Assembly: GCF_900177655.1 (NCBI RefSeq)
Contig: NZ_FXWK01000002.1
Span: 310,001 to 374,000, forward strand
Length of the DNA: 64,000 nucleotides
Reading direction: 5' to 3'
Origin: Devosia lucknowensis
Lineage (GTDB): Bacteria > Pseudomonadota > Alphaproteobacteria > Rhizobiales > Devosiaceae
Position 1 is the stretch's first letter; each line of letters begins with the position of its first letter. The notes under the pieces are model-generated. The model saw only the letters and a program-made list of their open reading frames with translations, was not told the DNA's origin and did no database searches. A program made the position numbers and the translations under genes. Positions 27,945 through 37,809 of the stretch are shown here, one piece after another.

Positions 27945-29799
27945 GCGCTTCCGCAACTTCCTCTCCCGACAGCACCCGCATCTCAACCAGCCGATCCGCC
28001 AGCGCAAGAATTGTCACCTTATCGGCTCGAACGATCTTTTGCGCTTCCGCCAGGAGACCGGTTAGCTCACTTTCGATGTCGGCATGCAAGGCGCTCGGAT
28101 CGAGGGATCGACCTAACGCGTGGCCCGAGGACAGGCGCTCATAAAGACCCAATGTCTCACGCGCATCGAGCAGAAGACGTGTCGCATCGGCGAGGTCCGT
28201 TTCCGCCCCGCCATTGGGCCCCTGCCCCAAAACCATATCCGCGGCTCGTCCCCCCAGCATCATTGTGGCCTGCGCCCGAATGGAGGCAAGTGTCGGAACC
28301 AGGGTTGGGAGCCGCGTACTTGTGTGACCGCCTGTTCTCGCGCCAGGAATGATCGACACCGACTTAACGACGATCCCCAGTCGGATGGCTACGACGGCGT
28401 GTCCAAGTTCATGGATGGAGATGGTGCGTTGGTCATCAGCAGAACGAGTATCGGCGGGCACCATCTGTTCAATCATGTCGGTCAGCAAAAGCGCACGACC
28501 TGCGGATCGTGCTCGCGCACGCGCTGCATTGGTCCAGCCTTCCACGCGGGCCGGCGTGTGGTTGAGCGCCAGACGCACCAGCTTTTCCAGCTCCGTCTCC
28601 TCGAAATCTTCAGCAAGGTAATGACGCAGCAGTGCCCGGACTTCTTCAGAACTTGAGGGCGGCAGCACAGAAACCCTTTTCTGAAGTCGGCCTGGGCGGA
28701 TGAGCGCGCTATCGAGGAAATTGTAGTGGTTAGTCGCGCCAACCAGATATGCAGGCTTTCCGCAGCGGCGCAGGCGATCGATTTCGGTCAGCACCAGCGT
28801 TACACAGGCTGTCCACCACTCCCTCGCCTTAGCGTCCATCGTGGCCCGATCTGGGAGGGCATCTGCCTCGTCTAGCAGCCCAAGTGCTGGGCTCTTCTCG
28901 ATGATTTCGTCGATGAACGCTTTGACGTTACGCGACACACCGCCCAAGGCACCGTCTCCATGGGTGAACCACGCGCCAACGGAGCTGGGTACAAAATTGT
29001 AGCCGGCACTCCGCGCCAAGCTTCCGGCGATCAGCGTCTTTCCGGTACCGGGCGGTCCTTCCAGAATGGCGTAGGTCAATGTCGATGGGTCGACCTGCCC
29101 CTGCCGGGCAGCACGAAGATCTGCCACCAACGGGTCGCTCCAGTCCTTCACCACTTTGGTGAGCGGCAAATCGTCGAGCAGTGGAGTTTTGCTCTCGAAA
29201 ACCGTCGAGGAACTCGCTGCCGGGTTGATCGCAGCGCGCAAACGCTCGATGCTTTGGCGCGCCGTGGCGCCGGGACGCAGAAGGCTCATGAGAAGTTGGG
29301 GGTCGAGCCTGCACATTTTGGCGGTCACCCCACGTGCAGGTGAGCCGGTCATTTCCCGGATGGCCTTGCGCAACAAGGCTGGCGTCAATGCCGGTACCAT
29401 GACGAAAACATCGGCGCTCTTGATCACGGCATCTTCGATGAGACCGGCAGGGTCGTGACTGATAAAAATAAGCGAACGCCCCATTTGCAGCCAGGGGAGA
29501 TCGTCGAGCCCAGACTTTTCGGCGCTGCGCTTGGGAGCAGTCGTCACACTGCGAACGACGAAATCGTGGTCCAATCGATTGAGGGCTTTCGACATTCGCA
29601 ACACCCAGTTCGGATGCGGCACATGGACGATCGTCAGGCTGGGCTTGCGTTGCATCCGACGACGCTCTGCGGCGGTCATGGCAGCATCGAACATCAACTT
29701 GGCGAGGATTTCGCCTGAGGCACGATGCGCCTCAAGCTCCTGCTCATCATCCGGCTCGTCGGCTTCATTGTTGTTCGTGGCGACATTAAATTTCGACAT
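27874..29799 (-). CDS. AAA+ ATPase with FtsH-like M41 zinc-protease domain
   Basis: 641 aa without membrane segments, unlike FtsH. Residues 1 to about 230 are an unassigned N-terminal region. The AAA+ domain has Walker A GPPGTGKT (248-255), Walker B LLDEAD (308-313), and an arginine-finger motif RPGR (368-371). The protease domain carries HELGH (463-467) and a third metal ligand Asp in GGAETDLADATRL (535). All catalytic residues are present, so it is probably an active ATP-dependent protease. The last about 21 residues (from base 27939) come from the fused integrase fragment read in another frame. It lies 78 bases after the GIY-YIG gene on the same strand; the two probably form one unit. Role unknown; phage defence or element control is inference. 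Confidence 0.85.
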   Translation of the reverse strand: MSKFNVATNNNEADEPDDEQELEAHRASGEILAKLMFDAAMTAAERRRMQRKPSLTIVHVPHPNWVLRMSKALNRLDHDFVVRSVTTAPKRSAEKSGLDDLPWLQMGRSLIFISHDPAGLIEDAVIKSADVFVMVPALTPALLRKAIREMTGSPARGVTAKMCRLDPQLLMSLLRPGATARQSIERLRAAINPAASSSTVFESKTPLLDDLPLTKVVKDWSDPLVADLRAARQGQVDPSTLTYAILEGPPGTGKTLIAGSLARSAGYNFVPSSVGAWFTHGDGALGGVSRNVKAFIDEIIEKSPALGLLDEADALPDRATMDAKAREWWTACVTLVLTEIDRLRRCGKPAYLVGATNHYNFLDSALIRPGRLQKRVSVLPPSSSEEVRALLRHYLAEDFEETELEKLVRLALNHTPARVEGWTNAARARARSAGRALLLTDMIEQMVPADTRSADDQRTISIHELGHAVVAIRLGIVVKSVSIIPGARTGGHTSTRLPTLVPTLASIRAQATMMLGGRAADMVLGQGPNGGAETDLADATRLLLDARETLGLYERLSSGHALGRSLDPSALHADIESELTGLLAEAQKIVRADKVTILALADRLVEMRVLSGEEVAEALGAVSRRLDANGGREVHHSYSTS

Positions 29800-29877
29800 G
29801 GTGCATGGCTCCGCATGGCGGGCAGCCCTCGGGCTGCTCCGCGCGGTGAAAACTGAGGTTTAAGATGTCTGGCGGGA

Positions 29878-31161
29878 CTACGCCGCTATGAGACGCTCGG
29901 TGTTTGGATCGTAGCCCCCATCGGGATCGATCGGTTTCCATCCACCCCGGCCCTGCCCTTTGGAGCCCAGCACGAAATGCAGGGCGGCGCTGGGCGAACC
30001 GAAGAGGATGTCGCGGGCGAGGACATAGCTGCGCCCGTCGGGAGCCAGCTCGATGATGCCGGAGTGAAGCAAGGCAGCACGGTGATAGCTGGCCGAGGCA
30101 TTGGCACTGGCCACCGGCTCCAACCTGATGTCGGAGCCGCGCAGCAACAGCCATTCGGTTTCGGAGTGGCGCGCCGAAAGCGCGCTGAGGTTCTCCCCAA
30201 AGCTGACCTCCATCACCTCTTGATCTGGCGCAGCATTGAACGGGCGCGGCGGCGCCAGTTGTCCGGTTTCGGCGCGAGGACCGGCCAGCACCATGCGTGG
30301 GCTGAGATCGAGAAACAGGTAACCGTTGCGGGCAATGCTTTCGCAGGCCAGTGCGGCCATGGCATTGAGCGCCGCATAGCGCTGGGGTGTGACCGATGCT
30401 CCATTCGGTGTGCTGTTAACGAGACGCACTTCCCTGGCCGCCGAAACGCGAGTGTGGATGATGCGTTCGAGCACCTGGGCATCATCTTCGCTCAGCCCAC
30501 CACCTTTTTCGGTGATGGTGATTATGCTGTCGACATCGCTGATCGGTTGGCTGCCGCTGGCAACCCGCCGCCCGACGTTGACGCCCATGCCGACATAGGC
30601 GTTCTGATGCGACAAGAGAATATAGACGCCGGGACGCTGCAGCTCCTCCAAAGACGCAAAGCCGCGCCGGGCCGAGGCGGCGCCGACAAGCACATCGGGC
30701 ACGAGATCTGCCGCTTCCAGGCGTTGGATTCGGACGGGAAGTTCGGCTGCCGCGCCGTCTTCAGGGTCCTGCGGATCGGACGGCGACGGAATAGGCTGTG
30801 GCGCGTGGGGTTCAGGGTCATCGTCCGGTGAGGTGTCGTCATCGGCCGCGAGCGGCTGGATGCGGGCAATGCGCGCATGTTCGTCAAGAATACCAGTAGG
30901 CAGATCGACCGAAACAAGATCGGCCTCCAACATGGCAAGGATGGCCCCGACCGGATCGGCGTGCCCTTGTCCCAGCACCGCCATCAGGGTGCCGACGCTG
31001 GCCGAGCCGGAGATGTCGATCTCGCGCAGCAGCGACACTTGGTCGGTGGCGGTGAGCAGGGGGTGGCGCGCAAGGCCGATGTCGAATTTGGCAGTGCAGT
31101 CGTGGGAAGAAGAAAGGGGTTTTGCAAGCGCCATGGCGCCGTTAGAAGACTGATAGGTCAT
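29878..31161 (-). CDS. GIY-YIG domain protein with DUF4357-like C-terminus
   Basis: 427 aa from ATG 31161, preceded by AGAGGC (an ATG 30 bases upstream is less likely). Residues about 30-100 look like a winged-helix domain, 105-145 is a Pro/Asp-rich linker, and about 178-260 is a GIY-YIG-like domain (PGVYILLSHQNAYVGMGVNV, then a conserved Arg and a later Glu). The last about 60 residues (FGSPSAALHFVLGSKGQGR, then GGW) resemble DUF4357, often linked to GIY-YIG proteins. It probably binds or cuts DNA. It is transcribed with the AAA/M41 gene. Function of the pair is not known to me. Confidence 0.75.
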   Translation of the reverse strand: MTYQSSNGAMALAKPLSSSHDCTAKFDIGLARHPLLTATDQVSLLREIDISGSASVGTLMAVLGQGHADPVGAILAMLEADLVSVDLPTGILDEHARIARIQPLAADDDTSPDDDPEPHAPQPIPSPSDPQDPEDGAAAELPVRIQRLEAADLVPDVLVGAASARRGFASLEELQRPGVYILLSHQNAYVGMGVNVGRRVASGSQPISDVDSIITITEKGGGLSEDDAQVLERIIHTRVSAAREVRLVNSTPNGASVTPQRYAALNAMAALACESIARNGYLFLDLSPRMVLAGPRAETGQLAPPRPFNAAPDQEVMEVSFGENLSALSARHSETEWLLLRGSDIRLEPVASANASASYHRAALLHSGIIELAPDGRSYVLARDILFGSPSAALHFVLGSKGQGRGGWKPIDPDGGYDPNTERLIAA

Positions 31162-31547
31162 AGTTGCCTCTGTTCTCAGCAGTGGTGGCATGGCTCAGGC
31201 TGGCGGTGGGTTTGCAGGCCCCCCGTCGGCCGCCCTTGCAGAGGCGGCAACCCGAGATCGAAGCGTCTTGCCCCGACGAGGATGAAGATGGCGCCGATCC
31301 TTGCTGGCGCCTAGGTCCCTTCGCGTTCCAACTTTGTTCATGGTTAACAGCTGGCGCCGCGCTGGTGGAGCACGCCAACAATTCGGTCGCAGCCTGTGCA
31401 AGGAAACGACAGCTCTGAGGTGCCTAGAACACGTGAGCGACACCACCGGGCAAATGTCACAGAACTACAGGTAGCCAAATCTTGGGCCACTGTAGCAAAA
31501 GTGAGTGCGCCCTCGCAGCTAAGACGATCGACACCAAAAGCGAGTTA
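31162..31547. other. Intergenic, likely promoter region of the GIY-YIG/AAA unit
   Basis: 386 bases between the recombinase stop and the GIY-YIG start, all genes on the minus strand. Short overlapping frames have no homology. The promoter of the two-gene unit is expected here; no confident -35/-10 pair was found. Confidence 0.35.
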
Positions 31548-32774
31548 TTAATCACCCAGATCAAGTTCCGATGCCACTGCACCATCCACGTAATGGTGCC
31601 CGGGTAATGTCGTACCGGATCGCGCGATCCGTTGCACGACTTCGCTTATAGCATTAGCCTTCGCTTCAAAACTTTGCTGGACGGCTCGTTTCCCCTTCTG
31701 CAAGTTATTTGCGGGGATTGGCCTAGGCATGGCCTCAACTTCGAACACTCTGTCCATTTGTTTCAGCGGCATGGTAGGCTTAGCGCTCAAAACATTCTCA
31801 TCGGTCTCACTAATGACGCGGTGCTCTTGCTGGCTTCCCTGTTGGTGGTGCTGATGTGCATCCGCATCAGCAGTCGCAACAACAGGTTCCGACGACACCG
31901 GCAGCGCAACTGCAGCTCCCATCCGCCAACCTTTGCTTGCGCCCGCGTAATGCTTGTTCGCCGTATCCAGATTGAGGTGACCCGCTAGGGCAGCGATTTC
32001 CGCCTGAGAGAATCCAGAGTTTTTCCAGGTCGCGATTCCACAATGACGAAAACTATATGGCGCCAGACGCCGACCACCTGCCTTTTCGCTGGCATAGGCA
32101 AGGCACTCGGCTAAACGAGAGTACCAGGCGTCTATCATCTTCTGCGCGTCGAGATCTGGATCATCGGGAACGGCTGACTGTGTAAGAATGCAAAGCCATC
32201 GAACCGCTTCGATGAAGGTCGGAGCAAACCTCTTCAAACTGATGCGGCGATACCGGAGCTGCCCAGGCTTTGCTTTCGCGTTCATTACACGGATTTCGTC
32301 GCCGAACACGTCCGCGGTAAGCAACTCAATGGGTCTCAAGGCGACATGCGGCATAACACAGGTGAATAGGGCCGCCGCCATAGCTGTCCTGCTTTCATGT
32401 TTTAGCGCCGACGCCTTCAGAAAGATGAAAGTCGCTTTCGCTTCCTTCTGCGTGACGTCTTTATGTTTTTTTGCTGAAGTTCGCTTCCCTATCTCGCGCC
32501 GCAAGGCACGCCGCGTCTCAAGCTGCTCATTTAAAAGAGCGAAATCTGCATCGATGTTTGAAGACCCCACTATCTTGAGAGCTCTCTTGTAGCTGTGACG
32601 GTAATTTCGAAGTGAGCTGCCAATTATAGGTGCCGGGCTGCCTGCTTCTCTTATCAGCGCTTCGACCATGTTTTCGCCGGGTTTGCGAAGTTCCTCAGCG
32701 CGTTTCAAGAAGCGCATCGCTTCCTGATCGATCTTCCAGTCCTGACGCTCTTTCGATATTCTCGTCCGGCTCAT
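31548..32774 (-). CDS. Tyrosine recombinase / integrase
   Basis: 408 aa. An N-terminal helical SAM-like region (residues 1-110) is followed by the catalytic domain: HVALRPIELL with the first Arg, YSFRHCGIATW (the usual first His of the His-x-x-Arg box is Tyr), AALAGHLNLD with the His, and NKHYAGAS with the Tyr nucleophile. A low-complexity C-terminal extension rich in Gln/His (about 305-345) is unusual. The product would catalyse site-specific integration or inversion. A repeat locus with four GTAAC boxes lies upstream at 33214-33342 and could hold its binding sites. Confidence 0.82.
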   Translation of the reverse strand: MSRTRISKERQDWKIDQEAMRFLKRAEELRKPGENMVEALIREAGSPAPIIGSSLRNYRHSYKRALKIVGSSNIDADFALLNEQLETRRALRREIGKRTSAKKHKDVTQKEAKATFIFLKASALKHESRTAMAAALFTCVMPHVALRPIELLTADVFGDEIRVMNAKAKPGQLRYRRISLKRFAPTFIEAVRWLCILTQSAVPDDPDLDAQKMIDAWYSRLAECLAYASEKAGGRRLAPYSFRHCGIATWKNSGFSQAEIAALAGHLNLDTANKHYAGASKGWRMGAAVALPVSSEPVVATADADAHQHHQQGSQQEHRVISETDENVLSAKPTMPLKQMDRVFEVEAMPRPIPANNLQKGKRAVQQSFEAKANAISEVVQRIARSGTTLPGHHYVDGAVASELDLGD

Positions 32775-33213
32775 GTCACCTCCGCTTCAGTTCGCTATTC
32801 AGGAACAACCAGCAAGTCGAAAGAGCTCCTTACCTGCGACGCTGTGTGGCCTGAAAAAGCAGGGACCAGGACGTGCCTGAACACACCGACAGCTTCGAGT
32901 CGCATTGTCAGCAATGTGGCTCCCTTGCGTAGCTAACTAAACTGGATTGGAATTGAGCTCGATGACCTGCGATTCAATGCCACCACAACGACGTGGCATC
33001 CACCGTTAGTCCAGACAGAATGTTCGCTAACTAACTTCAAAGCGTTCGGACCCTGAGCTACCTGCCAGCGTTTTCAGGCACTTTGCAGCTTCACTGACAT
33101 GTCCATTTCGGTGTCGCACTTCGAGAAACGTCCGTGTCCCAAGTCAGCGGGTTTCAAACGAGATTAACTACTCGATCTCCTATTTAGGCCCTAGGACGAT
33201 GCAAGGGATAAAA
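32775..33213. other. Upstream region of the recombinase, no gene
   Basis: About 440 bases with no supported reading frame. Lower GC content than the core chromosome. It separates the recombinase start from the GTAAC repeat array. Confidence 0.35.
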
Positions 33214-33342
33214 GTAACGCAGATTTAGCAGAGAGTAACGCTGGTCACTGGACTGGTAACGGAGATCTCTTGTCCGGTAACACCTTTATCGAAGCTAGTG
33301 ACGGATCTCCATGACCTACCTGTAGGTCGTGGGTAGGTCATG
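33214..33342. repeat. Left repeat locus: four GTAAC boxes at 21-bp spacing plus inverted repeats
   Basis: GTAACGC/GTAACGG/GTAACAC boxes start at 33214, 33235, 33256 and 33277, exactly 21 bases apart (two helical turns). They are followed by GACCTAC (33313-33319) and GTAGGTC (33322-33328), a 7-bp hairpin. An 11-bp perfect inverted repeat has arms CATGACCTACC at 33310-33320 and GGTAGGTCATG at 33332-33342. A related locus in the same orientation is at 40037. Even spacing on one face of the helix suggests cooperative protein binding: recombinase arm sites, an operator array or iterons. Confidence 0.75.
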
Positions 33343-33619
33343 AGAGAAAATCGCTAGCAGCGGCGGCCGTATGCTATGGGTGGCTTGAGCTCCTCCACCT
33401 GCGAGAACCGCTTTTCTGCGCCTCCAGAAGGAAGGGCAAACAGCGCCGGCACATCGTTCCAAACCTGCAACGTCGACGTCGATCTGATCAGGAGGCACTG
33501 TCCGATTTCCGTCGTCCCAGATCGGATAGGCGACGCTAGCGAACAGCGAATTGATGGTCTTGACCTGAGCCCCAAGTCCCCTCCGGTTTTACGGAGAGTC
33601 CTTGGGTTGATGTTTGGCC

Positions 33620-34489
33620 CTAAGCGGCCTGTTTTTCCAGTGCCAGATTGCTGGCGAATTCGCTGGGCGTGAGATTGCCCAGCGAGGAATGCGGTCGATG
33701 GTCGTTGTAATCATCCTTCCATGCGCCGATACGCATCCTGGCTTCGGCCAGTGATGTGAACAGCGTCTCGTTGAGGCATTCATCGCGGAAGCTGCCATTG
33801 AAGCTCTCGATGAAGCCGTTCTGCATGGGCTTGCCCGGAGCGATATAGTGCCAGTCAATCTGCCGGTCCTGGGACCAGCGCAGGATCGCCATGCTGGTGA
33901 ACTCGGTGCCATTGTCACTGACCACCGTCGACGGCCTGCCTCTTTGGGCAATGATAGCATCAAGCTCGCGCACCACTCGCCGCCCGGAGAGCGAGGTGTC
34001 TACGACCAGGGCGAGGCATTCCCTGGTGTGGTCGTCGACAAGGGTCAGCACCCTGAACCGCCGGCCATCGGTGAAAGCATCGCTGACAAAGTCCAGGCTC
34101 CAGCGCTGGTTAGGCTGATCCGGCACGATGATTGGCTGTCGTGTTCCCAAGGCACGTTTACGGCCGCCTCGTTTGCGCACCTGCAGCTTCTCCTCGGCAT
34201 AGAGGCGCCTGAGCTTCTTGATGTTCATCTCGATGCCCTGTCGCTGCAGCATCACATGGATACGGCGGTATCCGAACCGGCGCCGTTGGGCGGCAACGGT
34301 TTTCATCGCCACTCGCAGCTCGCGGTCGTCCGGCCGCAGACTGCGATACCGCACGCTTGATCGATCCACGTCCAGAGCTTCACACGCCCGCCGCTGGCTC
34401 ACTCCGTGCACCAGGCAGGCATGAGCCACCGCATCCCGCTTTGCGTCGGGCGTCACCATTTTTTGCTGCGACATCCTTAAGGATGGCAT
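33620..34489 (-). CDS. IS3-family transposase OrfB
   Basis: 289 codons. It has the rve integrase core with the DDE triad: Asp in [11 protein letters not shown], Asp in [11 protein letters not shown], and Glu in [16 protein letters not shown], followed by the typical [14 protein letters not shown] ending. In this family OrfB is normally made as an OrfAB fusion by ribosomal slippage on an A-rich run. Here the run at the OrfA/OrfB junction (about 34459-34464) has six A residues, and OrfB lies +1 relative to OrfA. Confidence 0.92.
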   Translation of the reverse strand: MPSLRMSQQKMVTPDAKRDAVAHACLVHGVSQRRACEALDVDRSSVRYRSLRPDDRELRVAMKTVAAQRRRFGYRRIHVMLQRQGIEMNIKKLRRLYAEEKLQVRKRGGRKRALGTRQPIIVPDQPNQRWSLDFVSDAFTDGRRFRVLTLVDDHTRECLALVVDTSLSGRRVVRELDAIIAQRGRPSTVVSDNGTEFTSMAILRWSQDRQIDWHYIAPGKPMQNGFIESFNGSFRDECLNETLFTSLAEARMRIGAWKDDYNDHRPHSSLGNLTPSEFASNLALEKQAA

Positions 34490-34718
34490 TATCCAGCATC
34501 GCCTCGGCCAGGAGCTTCTTGAGCCGGGTATTCTCGTCCTCCAGCATCTTCAACCGACGGGCGTCCGACACTTCCAGACCGCCATACTTGGCCTTCCACT
34601 TATAGAAGGTGGCACTGCTGATCCCGTGCTTGCCACACAGGTCCGCCGTCCCCAGCCCGGACTCCTGCTCCTTCAATATCGCAATGATCTGTTCTTTGTT
34701 GAACCTGCTGCGCTTCAT
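34380..34718 (-). CDS. IS3-family transposase OrfA
   Basis: 112 aa from ATG 34718 ([19 protein letters not shown]). It has the helix-turn-helix of the HTH_Tnp_1 type ([20 protein letters not shown]) and a leucine-zipper region ([20 protein letters not shown]) for multimerisation. It overlaps OrfB by 110 bases. The last about 25 residues read past the expected slippage point and look non-conserved. Confidence 0.88.
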   Translation of the reverse strand: MKRSRFNKEQIIAILKEQESGLGTADLCGKHGISSATFYKWKAKYGGLEVSDARRLKMLEDENTRLKKLLAEAMLDNAILKDVAAKNGDARRKAGCGGSCLPGARSEPAAGV

Positions 34719-36224
34719 GCGTCCGCCCTCTGTTGCGGCGGACTCTACCAAAATCTGGAGGAGATCTAGGGGCTCAGGTCAGTCTTTGTCGACCTCAGCG
34801 TTGCGAAGTGGATATTGCTATTATCGATGCTGAGCCACGTGCCGCCTTCTAGCCGTCGGAGATGCTCTAGGGCGCTGCGGCCCTCAGCCTTGCGCTTCTC
34901 TTCCTACTCGGCCAGCACCAGCCGGGCGGACTCGCGACCCTCCGAAGTAAGCGCGTTGAGAGTCAGGTGCATGTTTTGAAGAACGCCGCAAAGCATGTCG
35001 GTGAGTTCACCCCAACCGGAGGCGAGAACGAGAGCTTTTCGCTTCGGTGTGTTTCGGCGAGCTTGACCAGCGTCTTCAAGACCGGGGTCCCGGTATACTT
35101 GAGATTGACGGCGAAAGTGGCGAGGTACTGTGACCGGCGCTTATCCTCGTCCAGCATGTCCGGATGCCGGACCTGCGTGAGATAGAGCTTGATGTCCGCT
35201 GCGTCTTGTCGACCACGCGCTCGACAGTCTCGGCTATACGCAGGAGCTCGCGCTTGCCGCTGCCCAGCGCGAGAACGGGTCGGTCGACCACGCTTTGATC
35301 AAGGCATGAGGTAGGCGCCGATGAAAGCGGATCAGGCATGGCCCTCGGGCGAATCCATGCCGTCAGCAGGCGGGCCGCCAAGGAGGTCAGCGGCAGGCAA
35401 GGAACCACCAGCGCGAGATTGAACGCCAAATGCATGTTGATGACAAAATAGGCCGGATCGCGCGTCAGTACCGTCAAGGGCGGATAGTGCAATTTGACGA
35501 TGATGAGTCCGATGACCGCTCCCAACCCACGGAAAAGGCAGCTGCCGATGGCAATGCGAAGAGCATGGACCACACCAATGAGGGTGATGCCCAGGGCGAA
35601 GAGCCCATCGCCTAGATTAGCGCCAAGCACCAACGACACCGCCAGTACGACCGGCAGCTTGCCCTGATCCGCTAAGGTCGCCATCAGCAGCAGCGATGCC
35701 AGGTGCAATGCACCAGCCATGTGAAGGCGGCACCAAGAAGAAAAGCGGTGAAGAACTCGGACTGCAGGTTAGCCCACGATCTCGGGCAGCAACGGCGTGT
35801 CGCGCAGGGGCGCGGTCGCATCCCCGATCATCTGCAGCGACAAGAGCACGAGTGCGATGCTGAAGACGGTGCGGCTGCCTTGACGTCCAGTGCGGCTTGG
35901 GAGACGGAAGAACAGCAACCCGCCGTCGACCGGCACTAATGGGCTGAGCCATTGCATAAGATGGAGAAGAATGCGCATAACCATGGCCGATCCGACATCG
36001 GTTCCCAGCATCATGGCATAGCCAGTGCCAAGGCTGATCGTGCCGCTGGCGGCAGAGCCGGATGCCAGCAGCGCCACGGCCGTCGAGCTCTTGAGAAACA
36101 TCGCCCCGCTGCGTCGATCCCAGTGCGCACCATGCGCCACCCAGAGCAGCAGGGTAACGGCGCCGGCTAGATGCAGCAGCACCATACAGGGGTTGGAAGC
36201 GTCCATGCTCAGCCGTCCGTGCAA

Positions 36225-37794
36225 GGGGTGCGCGCCACCTTCTGGAGGGCCGCCAAGGCGTCGTATGAGCCCCTTGCCCGCTAGGCAGTGCGCCCTGGGC
36301 TGGCTCGTGCACCTGACCGATTGCCGACATCGCTTCGATCAATGTCGCATGTCTGCCACCCGCCACCGCGCCCGGCATGGCCGCGCCGACAAGCGCAGAT
36401 GCGGGCGGGGTCGAGGCCACCACGGTCAGCCTGGTCGCATCGGCCAGTAGCTGTCGCACTAGCGGCGAGGCGCCCGCTCCGCCACTGACCGCAATAGTGT
36501 CGAACGCAATGCCCAAAGCAGCCATGGTCTCTATCAACTGCCGGCAGCCATAGCCGAGGCCCAGCATACCCGCCACATAGAGCGCGACGAGACTGGAAAG
36601 CGACGTTTCCACCCCAAGCCCGGCAATGACATCGCGTGCGTCGGGATCAGCGAAGGGCGCACGATTGCCGAGAAATTCAGGTACAAGTGCAGGCCATCGG
36701 CAGGCCTGGCGACGTCGGACGCACCTGCCTGCCCGTCCATGGCGCGCATACCGAGCCAGGCCTTGAGGCTCAGCCCTGCGCCGTCGCCTCTGCGCGGGCG
36801 GCATCGGTGGCCGGATGAAGCGTCACGAGGTGATCGAGCGCGGCGCCGTCAGCGGACTGGCCACCCTCATCGTTCCGGGGACCACGGCAGAACAGGGACC
36901 CACACGCCCGGCACGAAGACCGGTTTGGCCGGGCTGAAGATTGTGCAGGCCGATGTACCCATCACATAAGCCATGCGGGTACAGAGGCTGCCTACCTCGC
37001 CCCCGGGCGCCGACGGAACCCACCCCGCCGGCATGGTCATCGATCATACCGACGGCAATCGGATTACCTTCGCCAAGGCCCCACTCCGCAGCGACTTTGG
37101 CACTGACCATCACCAGCATGCCAGGCGCACCGATATCGGCTCCGATGCGCGCAAAGCCCTCGTTCTGCCAGCACGCTGAGACCAACGGCGTGGAAATAGC
37201 CGGCATCCGACGCTGTTCATGCGCAAGGTAGGTTCATTTGCAGGTCAAGATAAAGCTCGATTGCGGCAGGTCCGTTGGCACGCCAGGTGAGAAAGTCGGC
37301 ATGATCGAAGAACTGCCAGGCGGCGTCGAAACTCTGTCGCTTTTGTCGGGTCAGCCAGATGAGCTTGGCCGGACCTGTTTCGGGCGAGATGGTGCCGCCC
37401 ACGTGATCGAGGACGCGGTGAGCCGTAGCGTTAATTTCTGCCGCTTCGCTAGCAGCGCGGTGATCCACCCAGATTATGACATTTCGGTCCGGATCGCCGG
37501 AGGGTCCCATCGGCAGCAGCGCGCCTTGAGGAGCCAGGACCACATGCGAACAAGTCGCGTCGAAAACATGCCAGCGATCGCGTCCCGATTGACGCCGCTG
37601 TCCTGTGCGTTGCGCACGCTGGCAGTCACGGCCGCCCAGATGTCGGGGCTCAACTGCTGGACCACATCCCTTGCCTCGCGGAAGATGGCAATGTCGTGCC
37701 TGACCATCGCGAGCATGCGCCCCGCGCCGTAGAAGATACCGGCGCGGGCAATGCCCATGCCGAGGTCGATGCCGATATGGAGCGGTTCGGACAT
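36225..37794 (-). pseudogene. FGGY-family carbohydrate kinase (ribulokinase-like), frameshifted
   Basis: Pieces in at least three frames align in order to one FGGY kinase. The start is MSEPLHIGIDLGMG at 37794 (phosphate-binding loop 1). Then come PVGPSGDPDRNVIIWVDHRA-type residues (37543-37240), EGFARIGADIG with GMIDDHAGGVGSVGARG (37170-36990), and finally AVSGGAGASPLVRQLLADAT with ALVGAAMPGAVAGG (36500-36340). The kinase phosphorylates a ketose or polyol. Frameshifts separate all parts, so the gene is dead. It lies between SDR and Na/Pi remnants in the same direction, the outline of a lost polyol-use operon. Confidence 0.82.
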
Positions 37795-37809
37795 CTCAGA
37801 GGTCGTTGC

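Larger units (their letters stand above)
33561..34781 (-). mobile_element. IS3-family insertion sequence (IS407-like group), complete
   Basis: 1221 bp. The termini begin TGACCTGAGCCCC on both ends as inverted repeats (33561 onward and, reversed, ending at 34781), with further imperfect matching for about 40 bases. The 4-bp target duplication GTCT is at 33557-33560 and 34782-34785; 4-bp duplications fit the IS407 group. It encodes OrfA and OrfB on the minus strand. Intact ends and a perfect duplication suggest a fairly recent insertion, into an already broken transporter gene. Confidence 0.92.
33480..36206 (-). pseudogene. Na/Pi cotransporter family protein, frameshifted and interrupted by an IS
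   Basis: The original gene begins at ATG 36206 (MDASNPCMVLLHLAGAVTLL) and encodes the N-terminal transporter repeat to 35769, where TAA follows PLLPEIVG. The second membrane repeat resumes in another frame (VVLAVSLVLGANLGD, 35720 to about 35200). The PhoU-like tail continues near 35157 (MLDEDKRRSQYLATFAVNLK) and 34925-34790 (EHLRRLEGGTWLSIDNSNIH), with an internal TAG, until the IS. Beyond the IS the family's last motif resumes as INSLFASVAYPIWDD at 33562-33510. Several frameshifts plus the IS mean no product. The end is approximate. Confidence 0.82.
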
